Assembly (NCBI GenBank): GCA_900541135.1
Contig: UQIG01000025.1
Location: forward strand, 1-33,168
Direction of reading: 5' to 3'
Length of the DNA stretch: 33,168 nt
Source: an uncultured Collinsella sp.
GTDB lineage: Bacteria; Actinomycetota; Coriobacteriia; Coriobacteriales; Coriobacteriaceae
Under the pieces are notes generated by a model. The model was not told the origin of the DNA. It made no database searches and worked only from the letters and a program-made list of their open reading frames with translations. Both the position numbers and the translations under genes were made by a program. Below are positions 8,419-16,117 of the stretch, piece after piece (the stretch's first letter is position 1; every line of letters starts with the position of its first letter).

Positions 8419-9524
8419 TATGACCTCCGTGCTCCGCACTCGGGACAGAACTTCTCGGTTCCAGAGAAGCGATATCCACATTCGGAACAGAACTTTGCAG
8501 CACTTTGCTGCGAATTGGTATCCGCAGGGATGGGCTGCGTCGCGGACGTGCCGGTGGCTTGTGAGAGTGCATCGGTCATAACTGACCCCATGGTTCCGCC
8601 GACACCGGCCATTACGCCCAGACCAATTCCCATGTTTGCGTATTCGCCAGTCGCTTCGTTTTGGGCCATCTTTTCGGCAACATCGAAGCTGCGTTCCTGT
8701 TGATAGGTATAGCCTTCGATTTGCCGTTTTTCTGCGCGTGCTTTTGCGGAGATTACGGTGCGCTGCGCCGCAGTTTCTTGTTCGATAATGCTGACCTGTT
8801 GTTTTATCTGTGCTTCGCGTACGTCGGCATATTGCTTGAAATGGAGGTCCTTAAACTTCTCGTATACCGGATCACCTTCGGGTTTGACGATGGCGGTGAC
8901 CAGCATTTGCGTTAATGAGAGGCCGTATGCGGCAAAGTCGGGAAGCAGCTTGTTCTTAAGCGAGTCGGATAACTCTTCAAGGTGTGCATCAAGTTCGAAA
9001 ATGGAGAGTTTTTGTTCGGTAATTACTTGTGCCAGATGAGTTTTTACTCGAGTTTGCAGGAAAGCTTTGAAATAACTGATCAGCTTGTCCTAGGAGAGCA
9101 AAGCTTCGGTTCCAACAAGCTTGAGAAGGAGCCTGCGGGGCTCTTTTACAGCAAGAGCCATCTCTCCGGACGCCCCGAGCGAGAGCGGAAATCCATAAGT
9201 CGGTTCCATGAACTGAATCTTGGAATTGGTTCCCCAGCGGATGCCCATCTGCTCGATGAGGTTAACAAAGTAGACTTCTGAGTGAAACGGGCTGACACCA
9301 CCGGTCGTTATCTTCGAAATGCCGTTCAGTAACGGTAGATTTTGAGTCTCAAGTTCATGCCTGCCTGGTCCAAACGAATCCAGGGCCTGTCCATTAAGGA
9401 AGAAAATTGCTTCTTGGGTCTCGTGAACAATGAGTTGCGAGCCCGTATTGAAGTCTTCTGAGGGGTGTTTCCAGATAAAAGTTTGGTTATTGCCCTCATA
9501 TTTAATAACATCCGTGATGCTCAT
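8418..9524 (-). pseudogene. SPFH-domain / zinc-ribbon protein gene interrupted by an in-frame amber codon
   Basis: One minus frame runs from ATG 9524 to TAA 8418 (369 codons) and is broken only by TAG at 9090-9092, codon 145. Upstream lies the N-terminal half of an SPFH (band 7) domain, ending LLLKLVGTEALLS. Immediately downstream the domain resumes without a gap: DKLISYFKAFLQTRVKTHLA and on through VITEQKISIFELDAHLEEL. An Ala/Glu-rich helix, a Gly-rich stretch (GIGLGVMAGVGGTMGS) and a C-terminal zinc ribbon (CSEC...CPEC) follow. This is the YdjI-like SPFH family, which assembles at membranes. AAGG sits five bases before ATG 9524; an in-frame GTG at 9530 has no site of its own. A restart at ATG 8906 would give only the last 162 residues. 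Pseudogene, readthrough or a sequencing error are all possible. Confidence 0.8.
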
Positions 9525-9543
9525 AGTCACCTTGTTTCTATGG

Positions 9544-10476
9544 TTAGTAATGTTGATTTGCTAAGGCAGCCGTCGTTGCTACGACGGCAAAAGTAGTGCT
9601 GAGGCCCAGGCGCAGGATGTCGCCGGGGTACAGCTGGGCAGGTGCGCCGGAGCTGATGTCGAGTTCGCTGTTATCGACTGTTCGAATCAGATGCGTGCCG
9701 TTGGTCGAACCGAGGTCTTGTGCGTACCAAGCATTGTTCTCGGCGAAGATACGGAGATGCTTGGCGGAGACATCCAGCCCAACATCGGTGACAGCGCCGT
9801 CTTCGAGTGCGAGCGCTCCGATGGTGGTGCCCATGGCAGAAGGCTCAATGACATAAGGGCCGCCGATGACGAGTTCGTTATCGATCCTGATAAGGCCGAT
9901 CGCATGTTCGGTGCCCGTTTGTTTTAAATCGCATGGACAGAAAGAAATACTTGAGGGGGTAAACGACCTGACATTCTCTGCGAATTCAAAGCGGTTCCTG
10001 ATGTACGCGATAGCACGGGCCGGATCGCACCAACAGGCGGTCGAAACAACGAGCGCGATTGAGATAAGAGCCCTGTCATCTTTGTCTGGCTGGCAGCTGA
10101 CGAGGCGCGAGGCGGCGTTCCGGTAAAGGAGCCCATTGCGCCCACAGGCACTGAGCGCTTGAGCCATCGCGTCAGTTGCTGCCGCAATCATGGTATAGAT
10201 GTCGGCGTTCGAATACCCTTTTTCCTGTAGCTTGTGCAGGATTTGATTCGATGCGCAGGACCAGTCGGTAAAGTAGCGATCTTCTAGGGAGCCCGGCTGC
10301 GAGTGCACAATCGTGCGCGAAAGCCAGCTGGTGTCCTGTGCCATTTGGGCGGTAGGCTGTCCATTTGTTAACGGCAGATCGGATGGTAACAGTTCAGCAA
10401 GTGCGCGATGGCTCAGGGTAAATGAAGTCTTGAACAGGGAGAACATGACCTCGAGCGGTGTTTGCCGTCTTGGCAT
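9544..10476 (-). CDS. FHA-domain protein, first gene of the island operon
   Basis: The C-terminal 100 residues are a forkhead-associated domain, which binds phosphothreonine peptides: VSAKHLRIF, then WYAQDLGSTNGTHLI, then a GDILRLG strand. The GSTNGT loop and the SxxH motif are intact. The N-terminal 200 residues are helical with several cysteines, and I do not recognise them. FHA proteins read signals from Ser/Thr kinases, but no kinase gene lies in this window, so the partner would have to be elsewhere. AGGGAG precedes ATG 10476 by a good spacing. The stop lies 19 bases before the SPFH start. The 310-residue protein has no obvious signal peptide. It is probably the phospho-dependent input of the operon (inference). 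Confidence 0.85.
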   Translation of the reverse strand: MPRRQTPLEVMFSLFKTSFTLSHRALAELLPSDLPLTNGQPTAQMAQDTSWLSRTIVHSQPGSLEDRYFTDWSCASNQILHKLQEKGYSNADIYTMIAAATDAMAQALSACGRNGLLYRNAASRLVSCQPDKDDRALISIALVVSTACWCDPARAIAYIRNRFEFAENVRSFTPSSISFCPCDLKQTGTEHAIGLIRIDNELVIGGPYVIEPSAMGTTIGALALEDGAVTDVGLDVSAKHLRIFAENNAWYAQDLGSTNGTHLIRTVDNSELDISSGAPAQLYPGDILRLGLSTTFAVVATTAALANQHY

Positions 10477-10534
10477 GATACTCTCCCTTCCTTGACCTTA
10501 TTCGCTAAATAAAGGATAAGGGTGCCACTAGCCG

Positions 10535-10558
10535 ATTTTACTGTGCAACAAATTGCAC
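10535..10558 (-). promoter_or_regulatory. Candidate promoter -10 and operator for the island operon
   Basis: On minus, TAAAAT (10540-10535) lies about 60 bases before the FHA-protein ATG. Directly upstream, where the spacer would be, is a perfect inverted repeat GTGCAA-N4-TTGCAC (10543-10558). The -35 position holds a poor match (CCGACG). A palindrome in the spacer suggests a repressor site. Sequence-only inference. Confidence 0.3.
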
Positions 10559-10670
10559 GTCGGCGAGCGGTCGTGCTGCCTGATGCGCTTGCTCCAGAAT
10601 GAGAGCTGGTTATCTTAGGGGTGCTATACGGTCTCGTTTTGATTAGGATGGCATGACTCAACCGCCCTTC

Positions 10671-10859
10671 GGGAAACTGTGCCCCGGAATGGATAACCAG
10701 ATTGGGATGTAGTTTCCGCAGTCCCGACCCGTTGCGGAAACGGTGTCTCAGAATCGGCGAAACGGGACGCAGTTTCCCTTACAAACAGAACAAGGCGCGC
10801 TGCCTGCGGTTGATGCAGACAGCGCGCCTTTTGCGTTGAGCTCCGTTGAGGTCCGAAAT
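10671..10859 (+). repeat. Composite hairpin repeat, copy B (right edge of island)
   Basis: Same module series and orientation as copy A: GGGAAACTGTGCCCC (10671-10685), GGGATGTAGTTTCCGC (10704-10719) facing GCGGAAACGGTGTCTC (10734-10749), GGGACGCAGTTTCC (10764-10777), then the GC-rich hairpin and a tail ending CCGAAAT. It fills most of the gap between the FHA gene and the SDR gene. The remainder (10477-10670) holds the operon promoter region and nothing else I can name. Confidence 0.8.
10792..10832. terminator. GC-rich hairpin inside repeat copy B, possible terminator
   Basis: AAGGCGCGCTGCCTGC (10792-10807) pairs with GCAGACAGCGCGCCTT (10815-10830) with one C-A mismatch. TTTT follows on plus; on minus it is followed by TTGTTCTGTTTGT. 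It lies 43 bases past the end of the SDR gene on minus and may terminate that transcript, possibly in both directions. Confidence 0.5.
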
Positions 10860-10874
10860 CGTGGCTTGCGACCT

Positions 10875-11624
10875 TTAGGAGCGGGCGGCTCCGTCGACGG
10901 GGAGCACGGCGCCCGTGACATAGGATGACATGTCGCTCGCTAGGAAAACGAAGGCGTTGGCGATGTCCTCGGGCTCGCCCATGCGGCCGAGCGGAATAGT
11001 GGCGATGATGGGCTTGATGACCTCTTCGGGCAGGTTAGCGACCATGTCGGTCTTAGTCACGCCAGGGGCAACGGCGTTGACGCGGATGCCCATGGGGGCG
11101 AGCTCGCGCGAGAGCGACTGGACCATGCCGTTGACGGCAAACTTGGACGTGGGGTAACCGACGCCGGAAGGCTGGCCGTACTTGGCGACCATTGAGCTTG
11201 TGGTAGTGATGGTGCCGCCGTGGCCGGCCTCGGTCATGATCTTGGCAGCAGCCTGGTGGCCGTTAAAGACGGCGACGACGTTGAGGTCCATAACTTTGGC
11301 GAACTCCTCGGCTGTATAGTCCAAAAGGGGCGAGCGCTGGGAGATGCCGGCGTTGTTGACGACCGTATCGAGACCGCCCATGTCGGCTGCAGCCTGGGTA
11401 AAGGCCTCGGTCACGGCCTCGAGCGAGGTGAGGTCGCAGGAACGGCCCCAGACCTTGGCGTCGGGATAGACGGCTGTCAGCTTCTCAACGGCTGCATCGG
11501 CAGTCTCCTGGCGCGAGCCAAAGACGGTGACGGCGGCACCCTCCTCGATAAAACGGCAGGCGATGGCATAGCCGATACCGCGCGTGCCTCCGGTGACGAT
11601 TGCTTTCTTGCCCTCGAGCAACAT
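10875..11624 (-). CDS. Short-chain dehydrogenase/reductase (FabG-like)
   Basis: A cytoplasmic NAD(P)-dependent oxidoreductase of the classical SDR family, 249 residues. The cofactor motif TGGTRGIG is at 11-18, NNAG at 90-93, catalytic Ser144 and Tyr157-x3-Lys161 (YPTSK). The C-terminus LPVDGAA is typical of FabG-type 3-oxoacyl-ACP reductases, but many sugar, alcohol and steroid dehydrogenases share this pattern, so the substrate cannot be assigned. It does not resemble the Collinsella 7-beta-hydroxysteroid dehydrogenase as I remember it. ATG 11624 with GGAGG four bases upstream is preferred over an in-frame ATG at 11696, whose extra residues lie outside the fold. Isolated from fatty-acid genes, so fabG is not assigned. 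Confidence 0.85.
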   Translation of the reverse strand: MLLEGKKAIVTGGTRGIGYAIACRFIEEGAAVTVFGSRQETADAAVEKLTAVYPDAKVWGRSCDLTSLEAVTEAFTQAAADMGGLDTVVNNAGISQRSPLLDYTAEEFAKVMDLNVVAVFNGHQAAAKIMTEAGHGGTITTTSSMVAKYGQPSGVGYPTSKFAVNGMVQSLSRELAPMGIRVNAVAPGVTKTDMVANLPEEVIKPIIATIPLGRMGEPEDIANAFVFLASDMSSYVTGAVLPVDGAARS

Positions 11625-11773
11625 GGTGCCTCCATTCTTCGGGGGTGGACGTACGCAGCACAGCGTAGCGGTAGCCGGAATCGGCCGCGTCTGCATATCG
11701 GTGAACGGTAGCCCGCGTTACCGATGAGCGGCTCGCGCAAATGTGCTCTGCCGTTGTGCTTAGGGCAGGAGAC

Positions 11774-11807
11774 AAAAGGGCTCCCGTCCCACATCGGACG
11801 GGAGCCC
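11774..11807 (-). terminator. Rho-independent terminator of hom
   Basis: A perfect 12-bp stem, GGGCTCCCGTCC (11807-11796 on minus) with its complement at 11789-11778, around a six-base loop. On minus it is followed by TTTTGTC. It lies about 30 bases past the hom stop codon. Confidence 0.85.
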
Positions 11808-11838
11808 TCAAAGCGCGTATTGCTAGGCGATTGATGAG

Positions 11839-13182
11839 TTAGTTGGCCATGACGCCTTCGGTCCAGGCCTCGACGTCCTCGATGCGCAGGACGTTGGCGA
11901 CCTCGGCCACGCAGTCGACGCTGGCAAGCTCGGTGGCGGCAGCCTGGACGTCCTTCTCGAGCGCGCGGTGCGTTAGGAAGATGACCGAGCAGGCATCGCT
12001 GACGCCCGACTTGCCGTCCTCGACCTGGTTGATGAGCGAGATCGAGATGTTGTGCTTGGCAAAGATATCGACCGTCTCGGACAGGGCGCCCACGCGGTCG
12101 GCGACCTTCAGGCGCACATAGTACTTGGTCTGGAGCTCGTCCATGGGCTTAAAGGCGAGGTTGTGACCATAGGGCTCAATCTCGGGCAGCGGAGTCACGC
12201 CGTGGCTGATCTGCTCGGAGAGCGACAGGATATCGCCTACGACGGCGCTCGCGGTGGGGAAGGAGCCTGCGCCGGCACCGTAGAACATGGTCTCGCCCAC
12301 GGCGTCGCCCACCACGTAGACAGCGTTCATGGCGCCGTTGACCTTGGCGAGCATATGGTCTGCCGGGATGAGCGTGGGGTGCACGCGGACGTCGACGCCG
12401 GCTTCGGTGTTGCGTGCGATGCCCAGCAGCTTGATGGTGTAGCCGAGCTCGCGGGCCTGGGCAATGTCCTCGGCGCCGATGGTACGGATACCCTGCTGGT
12501 ACACATCGTCGGTGGTAACACGGGTGCCAAAGCCGATGGAGGCGAGGATGGCCGTCTTGCTGGCGGCATCGAAGCCGTCGACGTCGGCGGACGGGTCGGC
12601 CTCGGCATAGCCCTTTGCCTGGGCGTCGGCGAGCACGTCAGCGTAATCGGCGCCCTCGGCGTCCATGCGCGACAGGATGTAGTTGGTGGTGCCGTTGAGA
12701 ATGCCAGCGATGGTCAGGATCTTGTTGCCCACCAGGTCGTGCTCGAGCGTGCTCACAATGGGGATGCCACCGCCGCAGCTGGCCTCGCACTTAATCTGCA
12801 CGCCGCACGCGCGCGCCTTCTCGGCGAGCGTCTCGACATGACGGCCCAGCAGGGCCTTGTTGGCAGAGACGACGTGCTTGCCGTTCTCGAAGGCGGTGGT
12901 GAAGATTTCGGTCGCAGGGTGCTCGCCGCCGATGAGCTCGACGACGATATCGACGGCGGGGTCGGTGACGACGTCGTGCCAGTCGCTCGTAAAGGCCTCG
13001 CGCTCAATACCGGCGGCTTCGGCCTGCTCCCAGGCAAGCGCGCAGGCGCGGGCCAGCTTAAGGTCGATGCCGTAGGCGGCCAGGTACTCATCGTGGTGGC
13101 TCTTGATCAGACGGGCCACGCCGCCGCCGACGGTTCCCAGACCGATGAGGCCGACGTTCACGGTGCGCAGGGGTTCGCTCAT
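11839..13182 (-). CDS. hom: Homoserine dehydrogenase with ACT domain
   Basis: Reduces aspartate semialdehyde to homoserine, the branch step to threonine and methionine. The Rossmann motif GLIGLGTVGGG lies at 11-21. SANKALL includes Lys109 near the nicotinamide site. GILNGTTNYIL ends near 170, and AEADPSADVDG lies at 193-203, with the conserved catalytic Lys209 shortly after. Residues from about 355 to 430 form an ACT domain (YYVRLKVADRVGALS and following), the usual feedback site for threonine. Full length at 447 residues. AAGGAGC precedes ATG 13182, and a possible -10 TAGAAT lies at 13242-13237 on minus. Transcribed alone and closed by the terminator at 11774-11807. Confidence 0.95.
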   Translation of the reverse strand: MSEPLRTVNVGLIGLGTVGGGVARLIKSHHDEYLAAYGIDLKLARACALAWEQAEAAGIEREAFTSDWHDVVTDPAVDIVVELIGGEHPATEIFTTAFENGKHVVSANKALLGRHVETLAEKARACGVQIKCEASCGGGIPIVSTLEHDLVGNKILTIAGILNGTTNYILSRMDAEGADYADVLADAQAKGYAEADPSADVDGFDAASKTAILASIGFGTRVTTDDVYQQGIRTIGAEDIAQARELGYTIKLLGIARNTEAGVDVRVHPTLIPADHMLAKVNGAMNAVYVVGDAVGETMFYGAGAGSFPTASAVVGDILSLSEQISHGVTPLPEIEPYGHNLAFKPMDELQTKYYVRLKVADRVGALSETVDIFAKHNISISLINQVEDGKSGVSDACSVIFLTHRALEKDVQAAATELASVDCVAEVANVLRIEDVEAWTEGVMAN

Positions 13183-13432
13183 AGATAGCTCCTTCGTGCA
13201 TCTTATGGATGGATTAACCGCTTAAAGGTTGAGTGCATTCTAGCGTGAACCGAGGGCGCGTGCTCGCTAGGCAACAGGAGTCGCACAAAACGGCACCCCC
13301 GAAACGCTGCGGAAACATTGGAAACATGCTCGCTACAAACGGAACTCCGTAACAAACTGTCAACGTTTGCACCATAAGGTTTGCCCTGTACCGCAAGACG
13401 GCCGCACCGCGGCCAGCGAAAAGGGGGACACC

Positions 13433-13628
13433 ATGTTTAGCATCAACAACGTACTTAACCGCAGGAGTTTCCTTGTCGGAGCCACGCTTATTTTTGCCCC
13501 GATCTATTACACCCCAGCGTCCGTTTTGCTCAAGAACGCCAAGGACATGAGCTACGACATGACACTAATGGGTGCCGACGGCATGGACAGCCTATGTGAT
13601 CCAGGACGGCAAGTACATCGCTTCCTAA
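13433..13628 (+). pseudogene. Decayed livJ-like remnant with two internal deletions
   Basis: A start, ribosome site (AAGGGGG) and signal-like N-terminus (MFSINNVLNRRSFLVGAT) are joined directly to a segment nearly identical to the middle of the neighbouring livJ product (IFAPIYYTPASVLLKNAKDM). That is followed by a shortened end resembling the livJ C-terminus: YVIQDGKYIAS and TAA, read in a frame shifted by one. Most of the mature binding protein is missing, so this is debris of a second solute-binding-protein gene. Reading straight on in the first frame adds an unrelated tail to 13684. The rest of 13183-13899 holds the hom promoter region and the livJ leader. Confidence 0.8.
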
Positions 13629-13706
13629 GTGCGCATAAAGCGCGACCGGTGAGGCTGTTTTATTCAAGGCAGGTATACTTGTAACAGAACGGAAACATTA
13701 CTTTTA

Positions 13707-13712
13707 TATAAT
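13707..13712 (+). promoter_or_regulatory. Perfect -10 box upstream of livJ
   Basis: TATAAT in an AT-rich stretch about 190 bases before livJ. No good -35 sits at 16-18 bases; TTGTAA at 13679-13684 is 22 away. A plausible start for the liv operon, but the promoter could also lie nearer the gene. Confidence 0.35.
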
Positions 13713-13833
13713 AAAGTGGCAATACTGCATAAAGTAATAGAAATACGCAGAATTATGGATAAATCAACAAATCCAAAGAAAAGTTGAAATAATCGCCACT
13801 TTCCTTAACTAAAGCGTCTAGTATTTTGCGAAC

Positions 13834-13878
13834 GCCGAACACGGCGAAGGATGGCCTGTCGGGTAACCGAAACCCGAC
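13834..13878 (+). promoter_or_regulatory. Two hairpins in the livJ leader
   Basis: GCCG-AACA-CGGC (13834-13845) and GTCGGGT-N7-ACCCGAC (13858-13864/13872-13878) lie just before the ribosome site AGGAGA of livJ. They may stabilise or regulate the mRNA. No known riboswitch class is recognised. Confidence 0.3.
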
Positions 13879-13899
13879 GAGATTTGAGAGGAGAGCCGC

Positions 13900-15087
13900 A
13901 TGTCGAGCCTCACCGGTAAGTCATTGAACCCTGTTATGAATCGCAGGAGCGTTATCGCGAGCGCAGCAGGTCTGGGGGCGATGTCCATTCTAGCTGGCTG
14001 CTCCTCCAACGGCGGCGATAGCGGTTCCGCTTCGGGCGACGCTTCGTTTAAGATCGGCACCATCGGCCCGCTGACCGGCGCCAACGCGTCCTACGGCAAG
14101 TCCGTTACCCAGGGTGTCGAGCTTGGCTGCAAGGATTTCTCGACCAAGGAGTTGCCGCTTGCCAGCAAGGCCGAGGATGACCAGGCCGATGGCGAGAAGG
14201 CCGTCAACGCCTTCAACACCCTGCTCGACTGGGGCATGCAGGCCCTCGTCGGCCCGACCACCACGGGTGCGTCGGTTGCCGTTGCCGCCGAGTGCGGTAA
14301 CGACCCCAAGACGTTCATGATCACCCCGTCCGCGTCCTCCGAGGACGTCACCGACGGCAAGGATTGCGTCTTCCAGGTTTGCTTCACCGACCCCAACCAG
14401 GGTGTCAACGCTGCCAAGTTCCTGGCGCAGAAGTATGCGGACGAGAAGTTCGTGCTGTTCTATAACTCCGGCGACGCCTATTCTTCGGGCATCGCAGATT
14501 CCTTTAAGGCCCAGGCCGCTGAGTCCAAGCTCGAGATTGTTGACGAGGAGACCTTTAAGGACGACTCCGCCACGAGCTTTACCAACCAGCTGACCAAGGC
14601 CAAGCAGGCCGGCGCCACCATGATCTTTGCGCCGATCTACTACACGCCGGCGTCCGTCCTGCTCAAGAACGCCAAGGACATGGGCTACGACGTCAAGATG
14701 ATGGGCTGCGACGGCATGGACGGCATCCTGGGCGTTGAGGGCTTCGATACCTCTCTTGCCGAGGGCCTGCTGCTCATGACCCCGTTCTCCGCCGACGACG
14801 AGAAGAACGCCGACTTCGTTAACGCTTACAAGGATAAGTACGGCGATACCCCCGACCAGTTTGCCGCCGACGCCTACGACGGCGTGCACGCGGTGGCCGA
14901 GGCCGTCAAGGAGGCCGGTCTTGGTGTCGACGCCGATCCGACCGAGGCCGCCGAGAAGCTGTCCAAGGCTATGCTCAAGATTACCGTTGACGGTCTGACC
15001 GGCAAGCTCACCTGGAACGATAAGGGCCAGGTCCAGAAGGAGCCCACGGCGTACGTCATCACCGACGGCAAGTACGTACAGGCCTAA
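13900..15087 (+). CDS. livJ: Branched-chain amino acid ABC transporter, substrate-binding lipoprotein
   Basis: The extracellular binding component of a HAAT-family importer (Leu/Ile/Val or related amino acids). Residues 1-34 are a lipoprotein signal: MNRRSVIASAAGLGAMSIL then AGC, with the lipobox LAGC. The mature protein starts with a Ser/Gly-rich linker followed by FKIGTIGPLTGANASYG, the standard start of the periplasmic-binding-protein type I fold, and ends AYVITDGKYVQA. Length is 395 residues. GAGAGGAGA lies just before ATG 13900. First gene of livJHMGF. A hairpin separates it from livH, consistent with higher expression of the binding protein. Exact substrate is not visible from sequence. 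Confidence 0.93.
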   Translation: MSSLTGKSLNPVMNRRSVIASAAGLGAMSILAGCSSNGGDSGSASGDASFKIGTIGPLTGANASYGKSVTQGVELGCKDFSTKELPLASKAEDDQADGEKAVNAFNTLLDWGMQALVGPTTTGASVAVAAECGNDPKTFMITPSASSEDVTDGKDCVFQVCFTDPNQGVNAAKFLAQKYADEKFVLFYNSGDAYSSGIADSFKAQAAESKLEIVDEETFKDDSATSFTNQLTKAKQAGATMIFAPIYYTPASVLLKNAKDMGYDVKMMGCDGMDGILGVEGFDTSLAEGLLLMTPFSADDEKNADFVNAYKDKYGDTPDQFAADAYDGVHAVAEAVKEAGLGVDADPTEAAEKLSKAMLKITVDGLTGKLTWNDKGQVQKEPTAYVITDGKYVQA

Positions 15088-15118
15088 TTGGCCGCCTTAC
15101 ATAGAGCGGTTTTGATCC

Positions 15119-15150
15119 CAAGCAGGGGAGGTTTTGGCCTTCCCTGCTTG
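15119..15150 (+). promoter_or_regulatory. 13-bp hairpin between livJ and livH
   Basis: CAAGCAGGGGAGG (15119-15131) pairs with CCTTCCCTGCTTG (15138-15150), one G-T wobble, loop TTTTGG. No T-run follows, so an mRNA-stabilising or partially terminating element is likely. Confidence 0.5.
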
Positions 15151-15160
15151 CTTGGTATCT

Positions 15161-15180
15161 AGGGACAGTGTAACGTCCCT
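15161..15180 (+). repeat. Small palindrome of the GGGAC hairpin type
   Basis: AGGGAC-N8-GTCCCT lies directly before TGTTTCA and the livH ribosome site. The GGGAC and GTTTC words echo the composite repeats at 3862 and 10671 and the palindrome at 18809. Confidence 0.4.
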
Positions 15181-15226
15181 GTTTCATAGATTAACTGGAA
15201 ACCTATTCGAAAGGGGGATGTGGAAC

Positions 15227-16108
15227 ATGACGGTCTTTATCCAATACCTGGTCAACGGCCTGTCCATGGGCAGCGTCTACGCCATCATCGCGTTGGGCTA
15301 CACCATGGTTTACGGTATCGCCAAGATGCTCAACTTCGCTCACGGCGACGTCATCATGGTCGGTGCCTATGTCTCGTTCTGCGCCACGTCGTATCTCGGC
15401 CTCCCGGGCTGGGCATCTGTAGTTCTCTCTTGTGTGGTCTGCACGGTTCTCGGTGTTCTCATTGAGGGTCTGGCCTATAAGCCGCTGCGCCAAGCGGGCC
15501 CGTTGGCCGTTCTGATCACGGCCATCGGCGTGTCTTACTTCCTGCAGAACGCCGCGCAGCTTCTGTGGGGCGCCACGCCCAAGAACTTCACTTCGCTCGT
15601 CACCTTCCCGGTGCCGGAGTTCTTGGCCAAGTTTAACGTAAGCGCCGTCTCGCTCGTCACCATCGTCGCCTGCCTGGTTATCATGGCCGGCCTGATGTTC
15701 TTTACAGGTAAGACCAAGATGGGCAAGGCCATGCGCGCCGTGTCCGAGGATAAGGCCGCCGCTCAGCTCATGGGCATCAACGTCAACCGCACCATCTCGA
15801 TGACGTTCGCCATCGGCTCCGCCCTCGCTGCCATCGCCGGCGTGCTCCTGTGCTCCTACTCGCCGGTCCTGCAGCCCACCACGGGCGCCATGCCTGGCAT
15901 CAAGGCCTTCGACGCTGCCGTTTTCGGCGGCATCGGCTCCATCCCCGGCGCCTTTGTCGGCGGCATTCTCATCGGCATCATCGAGGCGATGGCGCAGGCT
16001 TACATTTCCACGAGCCTTGCCAACTCCATCGTCTTTGGTGTTTTGATCATCGTCCTGCTCGTCAAGCCTGCCGGCCTCTTGGGCAAGTACGTCCCCGAGA
16101 AGGTGTAG
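15227..16108 (+). CDS. livH: Branched-chain amino acid ABC transporter permease
   Basis: Inner permease subunit pairing with LivM to form the channel of the importer. The 293-residue protein starts MTVFIQYLVNGLSMGSVYA and has about eight hydrophobic helices. YTMVYGIAKMLNFAHGD (about 25-41) is the LivH hallmark. The cytoplasmic loop MGKAMRAVSEDKAAAQLMGI contacts the ATPases. AAGGGGG at 15211-15217 is nine bases before ATG 15227; an ATG at 15218 is too close to it, and an in-frame ATG at 15134 would add a non-conserved tail. The next gene starts within ten bases of its stop. Confidence 0.93.
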   Translation: MTVFIQYLVNGLSMGSVYAIIALGYTMVYGIAKMLNFAHGDVIMVGAYVSFCATSYLGLPGWASVVLSCVVCTVLGVLIEGLAYKPLRQAGPLAVLITAIGVSYFLQNAAQLLWGATPKNFTSLVTFPVPEFLAKFNVSAVSLVTIVACLVIMAGLMFFTGKTKMGKAMRAVSEDKAAAQLMGINVNRTISMTFAIGSALAAIAGVLLCSYSPVLQPTTGAMPGIKAFDAAVFGGIGSIPGAFVGGILIGIIEAMAQAYISTSLANSIVFGVLIIVLLVKPAGLLGKYVPEKV

Positions 16109-16117
16109 GTGAGCGTT

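Noticed and set aside
12052..13188. 378-codon plus-strand open frame opposite hom
   Set aside because: Shadow of homoserine dehydrogenase; the translation is Gly/Val/Asp-rich with no motif.
13367..13684. Small protein gene of 105 codons
   Set aside because: Its content is explained as fragments of livJ with deletions; the last 20 codons are out of frame with the remnant.
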